A stretch of DNA of 8,034 nt from Microcaldota archaeon. GTDB lineage: Archaea; Micrarchaeota; Micrarchaeia; Micrarchaeales; Micrarchaeaceae. Location of the stretch: positions 1 to 8,034 of the forward strand of contig DUIS01000089.1 of NCBI GenBank assembly GCA_013330215.1, in the 5' to 3' direction. Below are positions 1-5,505 of this stretch, in pieces; positions within the stretch are counted from its first letter, which is position 1, and every line of letters begins with the position of its first letter. Made by a program: the position numbers and the translations under genes. The notes beneath the pieces are model-generated. The model was not told the origin of the DNA. It made no database searches and saw only the letters and a list, made by a program, of their open reading frames with translations.

Positions 1-491
1 GTTACCCCTACAGGCTCCTCCCTGAGGCAGGCCATTACATTGTCGATCCCCTCGCCAGTTACCGCGTCGAATCTTACGAAGTGAGGCATGCTCTGCTGAT
101 GGGATATGATACGCTCTGTAATATCCCGCATCTGCCTAAGTGCATCTTCGTCCTGTTCCGTATGCACAAAATTCCATTGGGGGTTATTCATTCCGCGCGG
201 TACGAAACCTGCAGCAAATTCTACTACTTGCTTGACACCGCTGCGCATCAGAAGGGCATCGGTTGCCTTATAACGCCCCTCCATGAACGGGATTATCGGC
301 CTGGCGCTCTCCATGTTCGGGGTCTGCCATCCATTTGATCCCGCACCAAGTCGCATCAACTCCTCCACCAGCTTCGCATTCGGTATGTCCGAAAGGCTTC
401 TGTAGTATACGATGTCCGCACTTGTGCTCTGTACTGCCCTCGAAGGTTTTTCCAAGTCGGTTTTATCCAGTTGATGCTTTAATGTAACCAT
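1..491 (-). CDS. Probable class I SAM-dependent methyltransferase, LCMT/PPM-like (3' end outside window)
   Basis: The frame is open from an ATG at 491 to the left edge, giving 163 N-terminal residues; the C-terminus is missing. Residues 65-82 hold an Arg-containing stretch (ARPIIPF, then GRYKATDALL) followed at 87-101 by QVVEFAAGFVPRGM. This resembles motif I of leucine carboxyl methyltransferase-like enzymes (pattern VxELAAGxxPRG), which binds S-adenosylmethionine. FVHTEQD at 108-114 sits where the acidic end of strand 2 is expected. The last visible residues (LREEPVGV) fit the strand before the family's EGLL motif, which would lie outside. Substrate cannot be told. ATG 491 is the first start after an in-frame stop at 525-527, and a TATA-like box lies about 35 bases upstream. 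It is transcribed away from the small membrane protein gene. Family call is from motif memory, moderate confidence. Confidence 0.6.
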   Translation of the reverse strand, partial: MVTLKHQLDKTDLEKPSRAVQSTSADIVYYRSLSDIPNAKLVEELMRLGAGSNGWQTPNMESARPIIPFMEGRYKATDALLMRSGVKQVVEFAAGFVPRGMNNPQWNFVHTEQDEDALRQMRDITERIISHQQSMPHFVRFDAVTGEGIDNVMACLREEPVGV

Positions 492-519
492 ATTATCCCT
501 ACGACATACTGTTTTTCCA

Positions 520-532
520 GATATTTATAGCT
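520..532 (-). promoter_or_regulatory. TATA-like box of the methyltransferase gene
   Basis: On the minus strand this reads AGCTATAAATATC, a good archaeal TATA box. Placing the transcription start about 25 bases downstream gives roughly position 500, leaving a leader of under 10 bases before the ATG at 491. It forms one half of a divergent promoter region with the box at 591-599. Confidence 0.5.
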
Positions 533-590
533 AACCGAGCCCCCGCGTGGCGTAGACGATGCAAGAAACCTCACCCTCACTTTACCGCAA

Positions 591-599
591 CCTATAAAT
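591..599 (+). promoter_or_regulatory. TATA-like box of the small membrane protein gene
   Basis: CCTATAAAT is a good archaeal TATA box. The expected transcription start, about 25-27 bases downstream, falls at about 620-622. That coincides with the ATG at 622 and implies leaderless transcription. It also argues against the in-frame ATG at 601, which would lie upstream of the transcription start. Confidence 0.55.
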
Positions 600-621
600 T
601 ATGCCGCACCGATTAGATACC

Positions 622-864
622 ATGGCAAAAGGTACCGTGTCGCAGGGCGAGATGATATTCATGACCATAGTCGCCATGCTGATACCTGCTGTTCTGCTTA
701 TCGGTTCCCTGGTCTATACCGCGTTCTATGCGAACGGGTATACCTTCTTCCAGAAGATAGTGGTTGTCATAATCGCATTGATCCTTGTCGGTGTGGCTGA
801 GTGCATACTCTGGATTGTCTGGGCGGGAAGAAAGGGGCTAATGGGCTGGCCGCGGCGCAGGTGA
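622..864 (+). CDS. Small two-helix membrane protein, unknown function
   Basis: This 80-residue protein has two strongly hydrophobic segments, at about residues 12-34 and 44-68, joined by a short aromatic, polar turn (FYANGYTFFQK). A basic tail (RKGLMGWPRRR) follows. The positive-inside rule puts the C-terminus, and probably both ends, in the cytoplasm. Glu60 and Cys61 lie within the second helix, an uncommon place for a carboxylate. I recognise no family. ATG 622 is preferred over the in-frame ATG 601 because the TATA box at 591-599 would start transcription at about 621. The ABC exporter genes follow on the same strand after 86 bases. That gap contains its own TATA-like sequence, so co-transcription is possible but not shown. 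Confidence 0.7.
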   Translation: MAKGTVSQGEMIFMTIVAMLIPAVLLIGSLVYTAFYANGYTFFQKIVVVIIALILVGVAECILWIVWAGRKGLMGWPRRR

Positions 865-913
865 TTCCACATAGCCGGAAGGATGAGGCAGGCAACCCCG
901 CTTACAAGGAAAA

Positions 914-924
914 TCATTAAAAGA
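914..924 (+). promoter_or_regulatory. Possible TATA-like box of the ABC exporter operon
   Basis: TCATTAAAAGA is a weak TATA match centred about 30 bases before the ATG at 951. No Shine-Dalgarno-like sequence precedes that ATG, which would suit a leaderless or very short-leader transcript. Confidence 0.3.
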
Positions 925-950
925 ACCGACGCGCAAATAATTGGGATTCG

Positions 951-1883
951 ATGAAGCCTGGACTCGTATGCAAGAACCTCACCAAGAGGTACAAGAACGG
1001 CCCGATGGCACTTGACAACATAAACATCTCCATACCCTCAAAGGGCATATTCGCGCTCATAGGCAGGAACGGCGCGGGCAAGACAACGCTTACCCGTATA
1101 CTTGCCACAGAATTGCTTCCCAGCTCAGGCACAGCCACGATAAACGGCATAGACGTGGTGAACGAGGCAGGTCGGCTCAGGGAGCAGATAGCGATACTGC
1201 CGCAGGAATCAAGGGCGGTGCAATGGCTCACCCCAAGGCAGAGCATAACATCATACCTGCTCTACTGCGGCCTCAGCCTGAGGGAGGCGGATTCCAGGGT
1301 GCTCCCGACACTTGAGCTTCTCGGCATAAAGAAAAATGAGAACACGCTCAACAGGATGCTATCAGGGGGCGTCAAAAGGAAGGTGCTTATCGCTACGGTG
1401 CTCGCGAGCGGCTCGAAGGTGCTCTTCGTGGACGAGCCCACCACCGGCCTTGACCCGATCTCGAGGTCTGAGCTCTGGACCGTGCTGAACAAGCTCAAAA
1501 AGGACAGGTTCATATTCCTTACAACGCACTATCTCGAGGAGGCGGAGAGGCTTGCGGACATGATAGGCATAATCGACGAGGGCAAGCTCGTGGCGCTCGG
1601 CACGCTCAACGAGCTCAGGAAGATAGTGAAATACGGCTACAGCGTGAGGATACTGCAGAAGGGCGTATCGGTAAGGCCCAGGCACGGGAAGCTCATAGTG
1701 GGCGAGAACGGCTTCAAGCAGATAATCACGACAGAGGACGAGGCTGACAGGCTTGCGAAGAGGTTCATACGCGACGGCACCAGGTTCTCGATGAACCCGA
1801 TATCGCTTGAGGACATATTCTACTACCTTGTCAAGAAGCCCATAGAGACCGGGGAAGTGGAAGAGGATGAGGGTGGCTGGTAA
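951..1883 (+). CDS. ABC transporter ATP-binding protein (ABC-2 exporter type)
   Basis: This 310-residue protein is the ATP-hydrolysing subunit of an exporter. All core motifs are visible: Walker A GRNGAGKT at 38-45, Q-loop Gln85 (LPQE), signature LSGGVKRK at 137-144, Walker B VLFVDEP at 157-163 with catalytic Glu162, D-loop GLDP at 166-169, and switch His193 (TTHYLEEAE). The order and the roughly 90-residue C-terminal extension are typical of DrrA/CcmA-like ATPases paired with ABC-2 permeases. The signature has Val where many relatives have Met or Gln (LSGGM/Q). The acidic end (GEVEEDEGGW) is presumably flexible. It starts at an ATG preceded by AATTGGGATTCG. Its TAA stop shares a base with the permease start, indicating translational coupling. 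The substrate (drug, lipid or polysaccharide) cannot be inferred. Confidence 0.95.
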   Translation: MKPGLVCKNLTKRYKNGPMALDNINISIPSKGIFALIGRNGAGKTTLTRILATELLPSSGTATINGIDVVNEAGRLREQIAILPQESRAVQWLTPRQSITSYLLYCGLSLREADSRVLPTLELLGIKKNENTLNRMLSGGVKRKVLIATVLASGSKVLFVDEPTTGLDPISRSELWTVLNKLKKDRFIFLTTHYLEEAERLADMIGIIDEGKLVALGTLNELRKIVKYGYSVRILQKGVSVRPRHGKLIVGENGFKQIITTEDEADRLAKRFIRDGTRFSMNPISLEDIFYYLVKKPIETGEVEEDEGGW

Positions 1884-2626
1884 TGGGAAGGAGCAAGCTT
1901 AGCCAGTTGTGGGCATCTGTCCTGATAAACGCGATATACTCCATGGAGAATTACCCGATAACGCTCGTCAATACATTCATGGCACCGCTCTCTATACTCA
2001 TCATAATAACGCTGGTAAGCCACGGCACCCTGCTCAGCGTAGGCCTCTCCGGCGCACTGATAATGACCATGGTCACAAGCGGGATAGGCCTGCAGGCAGA
2101 CCTCTCGCACCTCAAGAACGACTTCAAGGTGCAGGACATGGTGGTAAGCTCGCCCACGAGCGCATTCATGTACATGCTTGGCATGGCGGTCTCAGAGGTA
2201 ATATTCTCGCTTCCCGCTATAATCATACTGACGATACTCGCCGTGCTCTTCATAAAGGTCACCATAATCGGCGCGATCGTGATATTCGCGGTTATGGCGC
2301 TGATGTTCTCATTCTCCATAGCGCTCGGCTTCTTCCTCTCCACATACAGCACCGACATAGTCCAGAACTACGCCTTCATGGGCATACTCTCCATATTCCT
2401 CACCACCATACCGCCCGTATACTACCCGATAACCTACATACCGCTCCCATACAGGTACATAGCCTACCTCTCCCCGACAACCTACGCAGCCGAGATCATA
2501 CAGTCCGCGATCGGCTACCTGCAGCTCTCCACGCTCACGCTTGCAGTAGACTGGGCGGTTGTAATAGCCGTGGCTGCGGTGCTGCTCACGCTCTCGATAA
2601 AGAAGAGCAGGTGGCGCGAGAGCTAG
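1883..2626 (+). CDS. ABC-2 type transporter permease
   Basis: This 247-residue membrane protein is the partner of the ATPase just upstream and begins inside that gene's stop codon (TAATG). Hydrophobic segments fall at about residues 27-47, 53-72, 98-120, 124-152, 163-182 and 222-240, the usual six helices. Between segments 2 and 3 lies a cytoplasmic stretch (HLKNDFKVQDMVVSSP, 76-91) that matches the coupling region of ABC-2 permeases. Before the last helix, the PPVYYP ... YLSPTTYAAEII region (177-207) is the conserved ABC-2 C-terminal signature. The length is typical. With the ATPase it would form a homodimeric exporter (two of each subunit) in the cytoplasmic membrane. The gene ends 87 bases before the next start, with a separate TATA box between, so the surface-protein gene is probably a separate unit. 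Confidence 0.92.
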   Translation: MGRSKLSQLWASVLINAIYSMENYPITLVNTFMAPLSILIIITLVSHGTLLSVGLSGALIMTMVTSGIGLQADLSHLKNDFKVQDMVVSSPTSAFMYMLGMAVSEVIFSLPAIIILTILAVLFIKVTIIGAIVIFAVMALMFSFSIALGFFLSTYSTDIVQNYAFMGILSIFLTTIPPVYYPITYIPLPYRYIAYLSPTTYAAEIIQSAIGYLQLSTLTLAVDWAVVIAVAAVLLTLSIKKSRWRES

Positions 2627-2660
2627 CGCAGAACAAAAGAAACCGAATCCCGGCACCATT

Positions 2661-2670
2661 GTTTTTATAT
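2661..2670 (+). promoter_or_regulatory. TATA-like box of the surface protein gene
   Basis: GTTTTTATAT is followed by an expected transcription start near 2692, about 22 bases before the ATG at 2714. This decides the start: an in-frame ATG at 2669 lies inside the TATA box and cannot be on the transcript. Confidence 0.5.
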
Positions 2671-2703
2671 GTTTGCAGCGCATTTAGATTGCTGCTCGGT
2701 GTT

Positions 2704-2708
2704 GGTGA
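2704..2708 (+). promoter_or_regulatory. Shine-Dalgarno GGTGA of the surface protein gene
   Basis: GGTGA is complementary to the archaeal 16S rRNA 3' end (UCACCUCC) and lies 5 bases before the ATG at 2714. It supports that start rather than the in-frame ATG at 2669. Confidence 0.5.
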
Positions 2709-2713
2709 CTAGA

Positions 2714-3631
2714 ATGGCCAGGAAAAACGCACAGAATGATGAGAGCGGCGATGCAGCCGGCCAGAACAACACGGGCAAAAGGAATCCGCTGATGTATGTA
2801 GCGATAATAGGCATAGTTGTCATGGTTATAGCGATAGCCTACTTCGAGCTGTCAGGCGGGCTGGGCCGCCAGAGCCTTAGCAGCAAGCAGATATTCAGCA
2901 ACGTATCCAGCATGAACCTGAACCAGACCCAGGCGCTTTTCGTCAACGACCTCGAGAAATCAGAGAACGTTGGCAATCTCTACGTATCATACTACTCGAG
3001 CAACGCAACGCAGTACATAACCGAATCGGGCAACCTTACCATAGTGATAAGCAGCAACCAGACCATAGACTCCTACAAGCTCGGAAACTACAACAGGACC
3101 TCAATAACCGGCATACTGGCCTACACAAACGCGAGGAACGGCGAGGTCATGGCCAAGAACGTGAGCGGCACCTACTACTACAACACTAACACAACGCTTA
3201 CATGCTTCAATGGCACGACCTACTCAGCTGGGCTTGTCACCAACTCAAGCCTGCAGTGCGGCTCGGGGGACCAGGGGATGAGCTTCATAGAGGCGACGCC
3301 ATACACCGCGGTCAATGTGAGCTCGTTGAGCTATCTCGTATTCAACAGCACCGTCAGCTACACGGGCACCAAGACTATAGCGGGAAGGGGCTGCGACAAC
3401 TTCATAATCTCCAATGCCACCGCTTCGAACCTGCAGTCCAACTACAGCATCTTCAACATCTGCCTTGACAACCAGTACGGCATACCTCTCTATCTCAACC
3501 AGACAGTGGTATCCGGCGGAATCCCGAGCTCATTCGCGGTCACGGCTACTGCGGTATCCGCAAATGCCTCAAGCTCCGAGTTCGTAATACCGCAGCAGTA
3601 CCTTAACGCGATACCTAAATCTATAATATAA
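2714..3631 (+). CDS. Membrane-anchored, heavily N-glycosylatable surface protein, LolA/LppX-like fold suspected
   Basis: The 305-residue protein has a short polar cytoplasmic N-terminus (1-24), one transmembrane helix at about 27-45, and a large Asn/Ser/Thr-rich outer domain. Sixteen extracellular N-X-S/T sequons can be read, from N63 to N284, so it is probably heavily N-glycosylated. Four cysteines (164, 182, 227, 250) suit two disulfides. The C-terminal half alternates short beta strands. Its order of a cysteine pair, an AGRGCDNF segment, then CLDNQYGIPLYL and a final SSSEFVIP is reminiscent of LolA/LppX-type lipid-binding lipoproteins; that is my inference from the pattern only. It lies downstream of the ABC exporter but has its own promoter. 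It is convergent with the pentapeptide gene, with 9 bases between stops. Confidence 0.8.
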   Translation: MARKNAQNDESGDAAGQNNTGKRNPLMYVAIIGIVVMVIAIAYFELSGGLGRQSLSSKQIFSNVSSMNLNQTQALFVNDLEKSENVGNLYVSYYSSNATQYITESGNLTIVISSNQTIDSYKLGNYNRTSITGILAYTNARNGEVMAKNVSGTYYYNTNTTLTCFNGTTYSAGLVTNSSLQCGSGDQGMSFIEATPYTAVNVSSLSYLVFNSTVSYTGTKTIAGRGCDNFIISNATASNLQSNYSIFNICLDNQYGIPLYLNQTVVSGGIPSSFAVTATAVSANASSSEFVIPQQYLNAIPKSII

Positions 3632-3639
3632 GCAGAAAG

Positions 3640-3656
3640 GCTACTTCTGGGGTAGC
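3640..3656 (-). terminator. Short stem-loop over the pentapeptide gene stop codon
   Basis: GCTAC (3640-3644) pairs with GTAGC (3652-3656) around a 7-base loop. Read on the minus strand, the second arm contains the TAG stop (3643-3641) and is followed by a pyrimidine-rich run (CCTTTCTGCTTAT). Five pairs is weak, but it sits in the 9-base gap between convergent genes, where a bidirectional terminator would be expected. Confidence 0.3.
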
Positions 3657-4036
3657 ACGGTCTTTAGGAGTATAGCGTTTGCGAGGTTTGCCCCGAGCGT
3701 CCTTGCATTCGACAGGTTCGCATAAGAGAAATCGGTATAGGAAAGATCGGCATCCGAGAGATTCGTGTCTGAGAGGTCAGCGTTGAAGAAAACGGTTCCA
3801 GAGAGGTTCGACCTTGTCAGGTTCGCATGCGAAAAGTTTGCCCTTCCGAATGTGAACTTGCTCAAGTCAAGCCTGCTGAGGTCCTTCCCGCTCAGGTCTA
3901 CTATCCTGTTCCTCGTGTGCGCCTCCTTTATCAGCGCAGAAACGTCGCTTTTGGTGAGTTTTGCACCCTTCGTTATCGAAATATACCTGCCATCGTCTTT
4001 GAATCTTATCTGGACTACATCTGCACCATTTGACAC
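3641..4036 (-). CDS. Pentapeptide-repeat protein
   Basis: The protein has 131 residues. Residues 1-44 form a non-repeat N-terminus with beta strands and a helix (VVQIRFKDDGRYISI, then SDVSALIKEAH). From about residue 47 to 124 the sequence follows the A(N/D)LXX five-residue pattern (ANFSH ANLTR SNLSG ... ADLSD TNLSD ADLSY TDFSY ANLSN), some 15-16 units. Pentapeptide repeats fold as a right-handed quadrilateral beta helix, so about four turns are expected. Family roles range from gyrase mimicry to unknown; none can be assigned here. It starts with GTG at 4036; the ATG at 4038 is out of frame. A TATA-like box lies about 30 bases upstream and GGTGGT immediately before the start. It is convergent with the surface protein gene and divergent from the AT-rich pair. 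Confidence 0.88.
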   Translation of the reverse strand: MSNGADVVQIRFKDDGRYISITKGAKLTKSDVSALIKEAHTRNRIVDLSGKDLSRLDLSKFTFGRANFSHANLTRSNLSGTVFFNADLSDTNLSDADLSYTDFSYANLSNARTLGANLANAILLKTVLPQK

Positions 4037-4061
4037 ATCACCACCACTATATATATGACAC

Positions 4062-4074
4062 CCCTAATATATAT
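4062..4074 (-). promoter_or_regulatory. TATA-like box of the pentapeptide gene
   Basis: The minus strand reads CATATATATTAGG. Transcription would start near 4042, giving a leader of about 6 bases before the GTG at 4036. A second AT run (CTATATATATG) lies at 4047-4057 and makes the exact assignment uncertain. Confidence 0.4.
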
Positions 4075-4161
4075 GGGTTCGCTATTTTCAATGAAATTAC
4101 CGGTTAAATTAGCATCATAACCGCCAGACCTGAATTGCGCAACCGCATTAGGCCCAGCATA

Positions 4162-4172
4162 AGTTTATATAT
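4162..4172 (+). promoter_or_regulatory. TATA-like box of the 67-aa/167-aa gene pair
   Basis: AGTTTATATAT is a strong archaeal TATA match centred about 35 bases before the ATG at 4202. It predicts a transcription start near 4193 and a leader of about 8 bases. GTGATT (4194-4199) just before the start could act as a minimal Shine-Dalgarno. Confidence 0.5.
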
Positions 4173-4201
4173 GAACAGGCCAAAAAGTATATTGTGATTA
4201 A

Positions 4202-4405
4202 ATGGAAGACACGGTTAAAAGAACGCCAGCCGATATCAATCTGGCGTTAAGGAGGGAAGGCTTCCGGGACGTGCACGAGCTTTTTAATTCCCTTGCCATG
4301 GCTACATTGACCCCGGTTTCAGTAGATTTTAGCAATAATGCGAACATGAGGGCTACCTACCATCCTACCAGCAATCTAACAGGTATCTGCAAGGCGGAAC
4401 AATGA
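4202..4405 (+). CDS. 67-residue protein of unknown function
   Basis: I do not recognise this protein. The first 30 residues (PADINLALRREGFRDVHELFNSLAMA) look like two amphipathic helices; the remainder is polar with no hydrophobic segment and a single Cys near the end. It begins at the first ATG after a well-placed TATA box. It ends in an ATGA overlap with the next gene (4402-4405), so the two are probably translated as a coupled pair. The first 100 bases look more like the GC-richer neighbouring genes. After about 4300 the base composition drifts towards that of the AT-rich downstream gene, so a chimeric or remnant N-terminus is possible. A perfect 8-base inverted repeat (4222-4248) lies inside the reading frame. 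Confidence 0.55.
   Translation: MEDTVKRTPADINLALRREGFRDVHELFNSLAMATLTPVSVDFSNNANMRATYHPTSNLTGICKAEQ
4222..4248. repeat. Perfect 8-bp inverted repeat inside the 67-aa gene
   Basis: AACGCCAG (4222-4229) and CTGGCGTT (4241-4248) are exact reverse complements around an 11-base loop. They lie 20-46 bases after the start codon. In RNA this would form a hairpin early in the message; in DNA it could be a dimer-binding site. Either reading is inference. Confidence 0.6.
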
Positions 4406-4905
4406 GCAAATTAACCTACATTTTGGTTATGGTCATTATAGTCCTAGCCCTAGCTGTAGTTGCATTAAATAGGCAACTAGAGCTATCTACAAGCCAATTG
4501 GGGGATTCTCAGACCCAAATTACAAATTTACACATTGAAATAAATAGCCTCTCTCAAAACACCTTTTGGACTGATGGACATGACCAAATAGTACCAAAAG
4601 AGGGCTATCTATTCGGTAGCTTACCTGACTCTTTTTCAGTCTTGCTACAATATACTGCCAATACCTCTATCAGTACAATAATCCTAAACAACACCCAATA
4701 CGCAAGATTCCAGAACAATGAGAACTACACGCCGTATGCCATCTATAATGGCTCAAAGCAGGATGTATGGATAAATGTTTCTGATGGTTGTTCGGGCTAT
4801 GTATTTATTCAAAAAGCCTCAAACTTTTCGGCTTTTAAGTATTATCCTAATATCTATGCGAAGTATGCACCTACGGAAACCTTTACGGGAGACTGCCAAC
4901 AGTAG
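4402..4905 (+). CDS. Single-pass anchored extracellular protein with coiled coil, unknown function
   Basis: The 167-residue protein has an N-terminal transmembrane helix at about 5-22 with a minimal cytoplasmic tail (MSKL). A likely coiled coil follows at 24-52 (LELSTSQLGDSQTQITNLHI), then an extracellular domain of about 110 residues. That domain has six N-X-S/T sequons (N87, N96, N108, N116, N125, N141) and two cysteines (C130, C165) that may pair. The pattern of strands around LLQYTANTSISTIILN and DGCSGYVFIQKAS suggests a beta sandwich. I recall similar arrangements in archaeal surface proteins but cannot name a family. Codon use is richer in TTA, CTA, CAA and AAT than in the exporter genes, suggesting a different origin or weak selection. 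It is coupled to the upstream gene by an ATGA overlap. Confidence 0.75.
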   Translation: MSKLTYILVMVIIVLALAVVALNRQLELSTSQLGDSQTQITNLHIEINSLSQNTFWTDGHDQIVPKEGYLFGSLPDSFSVLLQYTANTSISTIILNNTQYARFQNNENYTPYAIYNGSKQDVWINVSDGCSGYVFIQKASNFSAFKYYPNIYAKYAPTETFTGDCQQ

Positions 4906-4948
4906 CACGGGCAATAAGGCCTATGCGCAGGCGATAATCTGGAGGGAG

Positions 4949-5428
4949 ATGCTGGTAAAAGTGCCGGGCCAGGCCGGATTCAAATACATGTTCGACAGGT
5001 TCGTGCCCTATGGCTACAAGCTCGTCAAAAGCTCTGGGTTTAAGGGCCTTGGAAAGGACGAGGAGCTGGCCGAGAGGGTGCCAAAGAAAATAATAGAGTC
5101 GTTAAAGAAGAAGCAGGGAATCGGTCCAGACGAGGATGTCGTTGTCATAGCAACAAGCAGCAGGGCCTGGGCGGAATCCACCTTCTACAGGTTCTACGCT
5201 TCATTGATAGAGACACCGTTGGTTGCATACTGGGCTACGGGCCACTGGAAATATGCGGCAGCGATCAGCGCGGCCGAGATACTGCCAAAAATACTTACCT
5301 ACCGTTTGATACATAAAGTATGGGACTACACTACCTGGGGACTAAGCGTTTCCCAGAAGGAAAAGAACGGCGGGCTCATCTCCCTGAATCTTTTAAGACG
5401 GGAGGAAGGGTCAGGAGCCGCCTCCTGA
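4949..5428 (+). CDS. DUF2061-like membrane protein
   Basis: Counting from ATG 4949, the protein has 159 residues. Residues 1-60 are basic and helical with no recognised domain. Residues 66-132 fit the DUF2061 pattern: a leading SRAWAESTFYR, a first hydrophobic segment (82-97) ending in TG, a second (101-118) with a buried Glu/Pro/Lys cluster, then HKVWDYTTWG, close to the family's closing HERvW..i.WG. DUF2061 proteins are small inner-membrane proteins of unknown function. The start is uncertain. GGAGGG (4941-4946) lies only 2 bases before ATG 4949, and plausible coding sequence (NKAYAQAIIWRE) continues in frame upstream to about 4905 with no start codon of its own. The gene may therefore have lost its original 5' end, or it may start inside the 167-aa gene. 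A hairpin covers the stop codon. Confidence 0.7.
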   Translation: MLVKVPGQAGFKYMFDRFVPYGYKLVKSSGFKGLGKDEELAERVPKKIIESLKKKQGIGPDEDVVVIATSSRAWAESTFYRFYASLIETPLVAYWATGHWKYAAAISAAEILPKILTYRLIHKVWDYTTWGLSVSQKEKNGGLISLNLLRREEGSGAAS

Positions 5429-5432
5429 TCCT
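5407..5432 (+). terminator. Strong stem-loop spanning the stop codon of the DUF2061-like gene
   Basis: TCAGGAG (5411-5417) pairs perfectly with CTCCTGA (5422-5428) around the loop CCGC. Pairing extends outward through a G-U, two G-C and an A-U to 5407/5432, giving 11 pairs. The TGA stop (5426-5428) is inside the stem. No T-tract follows, so it may protect or shape the 3' end rather than terminate transcription. Confidence 0.5.
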
Positions 5433-5477
5433 CTCGACCTGAAACTGCGGCGAGCACACGAAAGGATAAGAACCCTG

Positions 5478-5487
5478 CCTGTACAGG
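5478..5487. promoter_or_regulatory. Perfect palindrome CCTGTACAGG before the cupin gene
   Basis: This 10-base perfect palindrome lies 18-27 bases before the ATG at 5506, where a TATA box or transcription start should be. No convincing TATA box is seen otherwise. It could be a repressor site or a small hairpin; function is inference. Confidence 0.35.
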
Positions 5488-5505
5488 TTATGTAATGGCG
5501 ATTGT

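Noticed and set aside
81..338. An 85-codon plus-strand frame at the left edge
   Set aside because: The opposite strand carries the methyltransferase-like frame with recognisable motifs and a TATA box; this frame is its shadow.
2614..2629. GCGC/GCGC stem around the permease stop codon
   Set aside because: Only four pairs with an 8-base loop and no T-tract; too weak to call a terminator.
1909..2712. A 267-codon plus-strand open frame overlapping the permease gene
   Set aside because: The translation is rich in His and Arg with no domain pattern. It is an alternative frame of the ABC-2 permease, whose helices and signature are clear.
3660..3900. Repeated GAGGTTCG-like DNA, suspected as a repeat array
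   Set aside because: The 15-base periodicity is simply the coding of the pentapeptide repeats; spacing and sequence do not fit CRISPR.
4073..4120. A 15-codon frame (ATG 4073) between the pentapeptide gene and the 67-aa gene
   Set aside because: It is too short to judge and has no Shine-Dalgarno, and the TATA-like run before it is too close. It is kept only as part of the divergent promoter note.
4333..4917. A shared 7-mer GCAATAA at both ends of the AT-rich segment as a target-site duplication
   Set aside because: Seven AT-rich bases in common are expected by chance, and no terminal inverted repeats, transposase or integrase accompany them.
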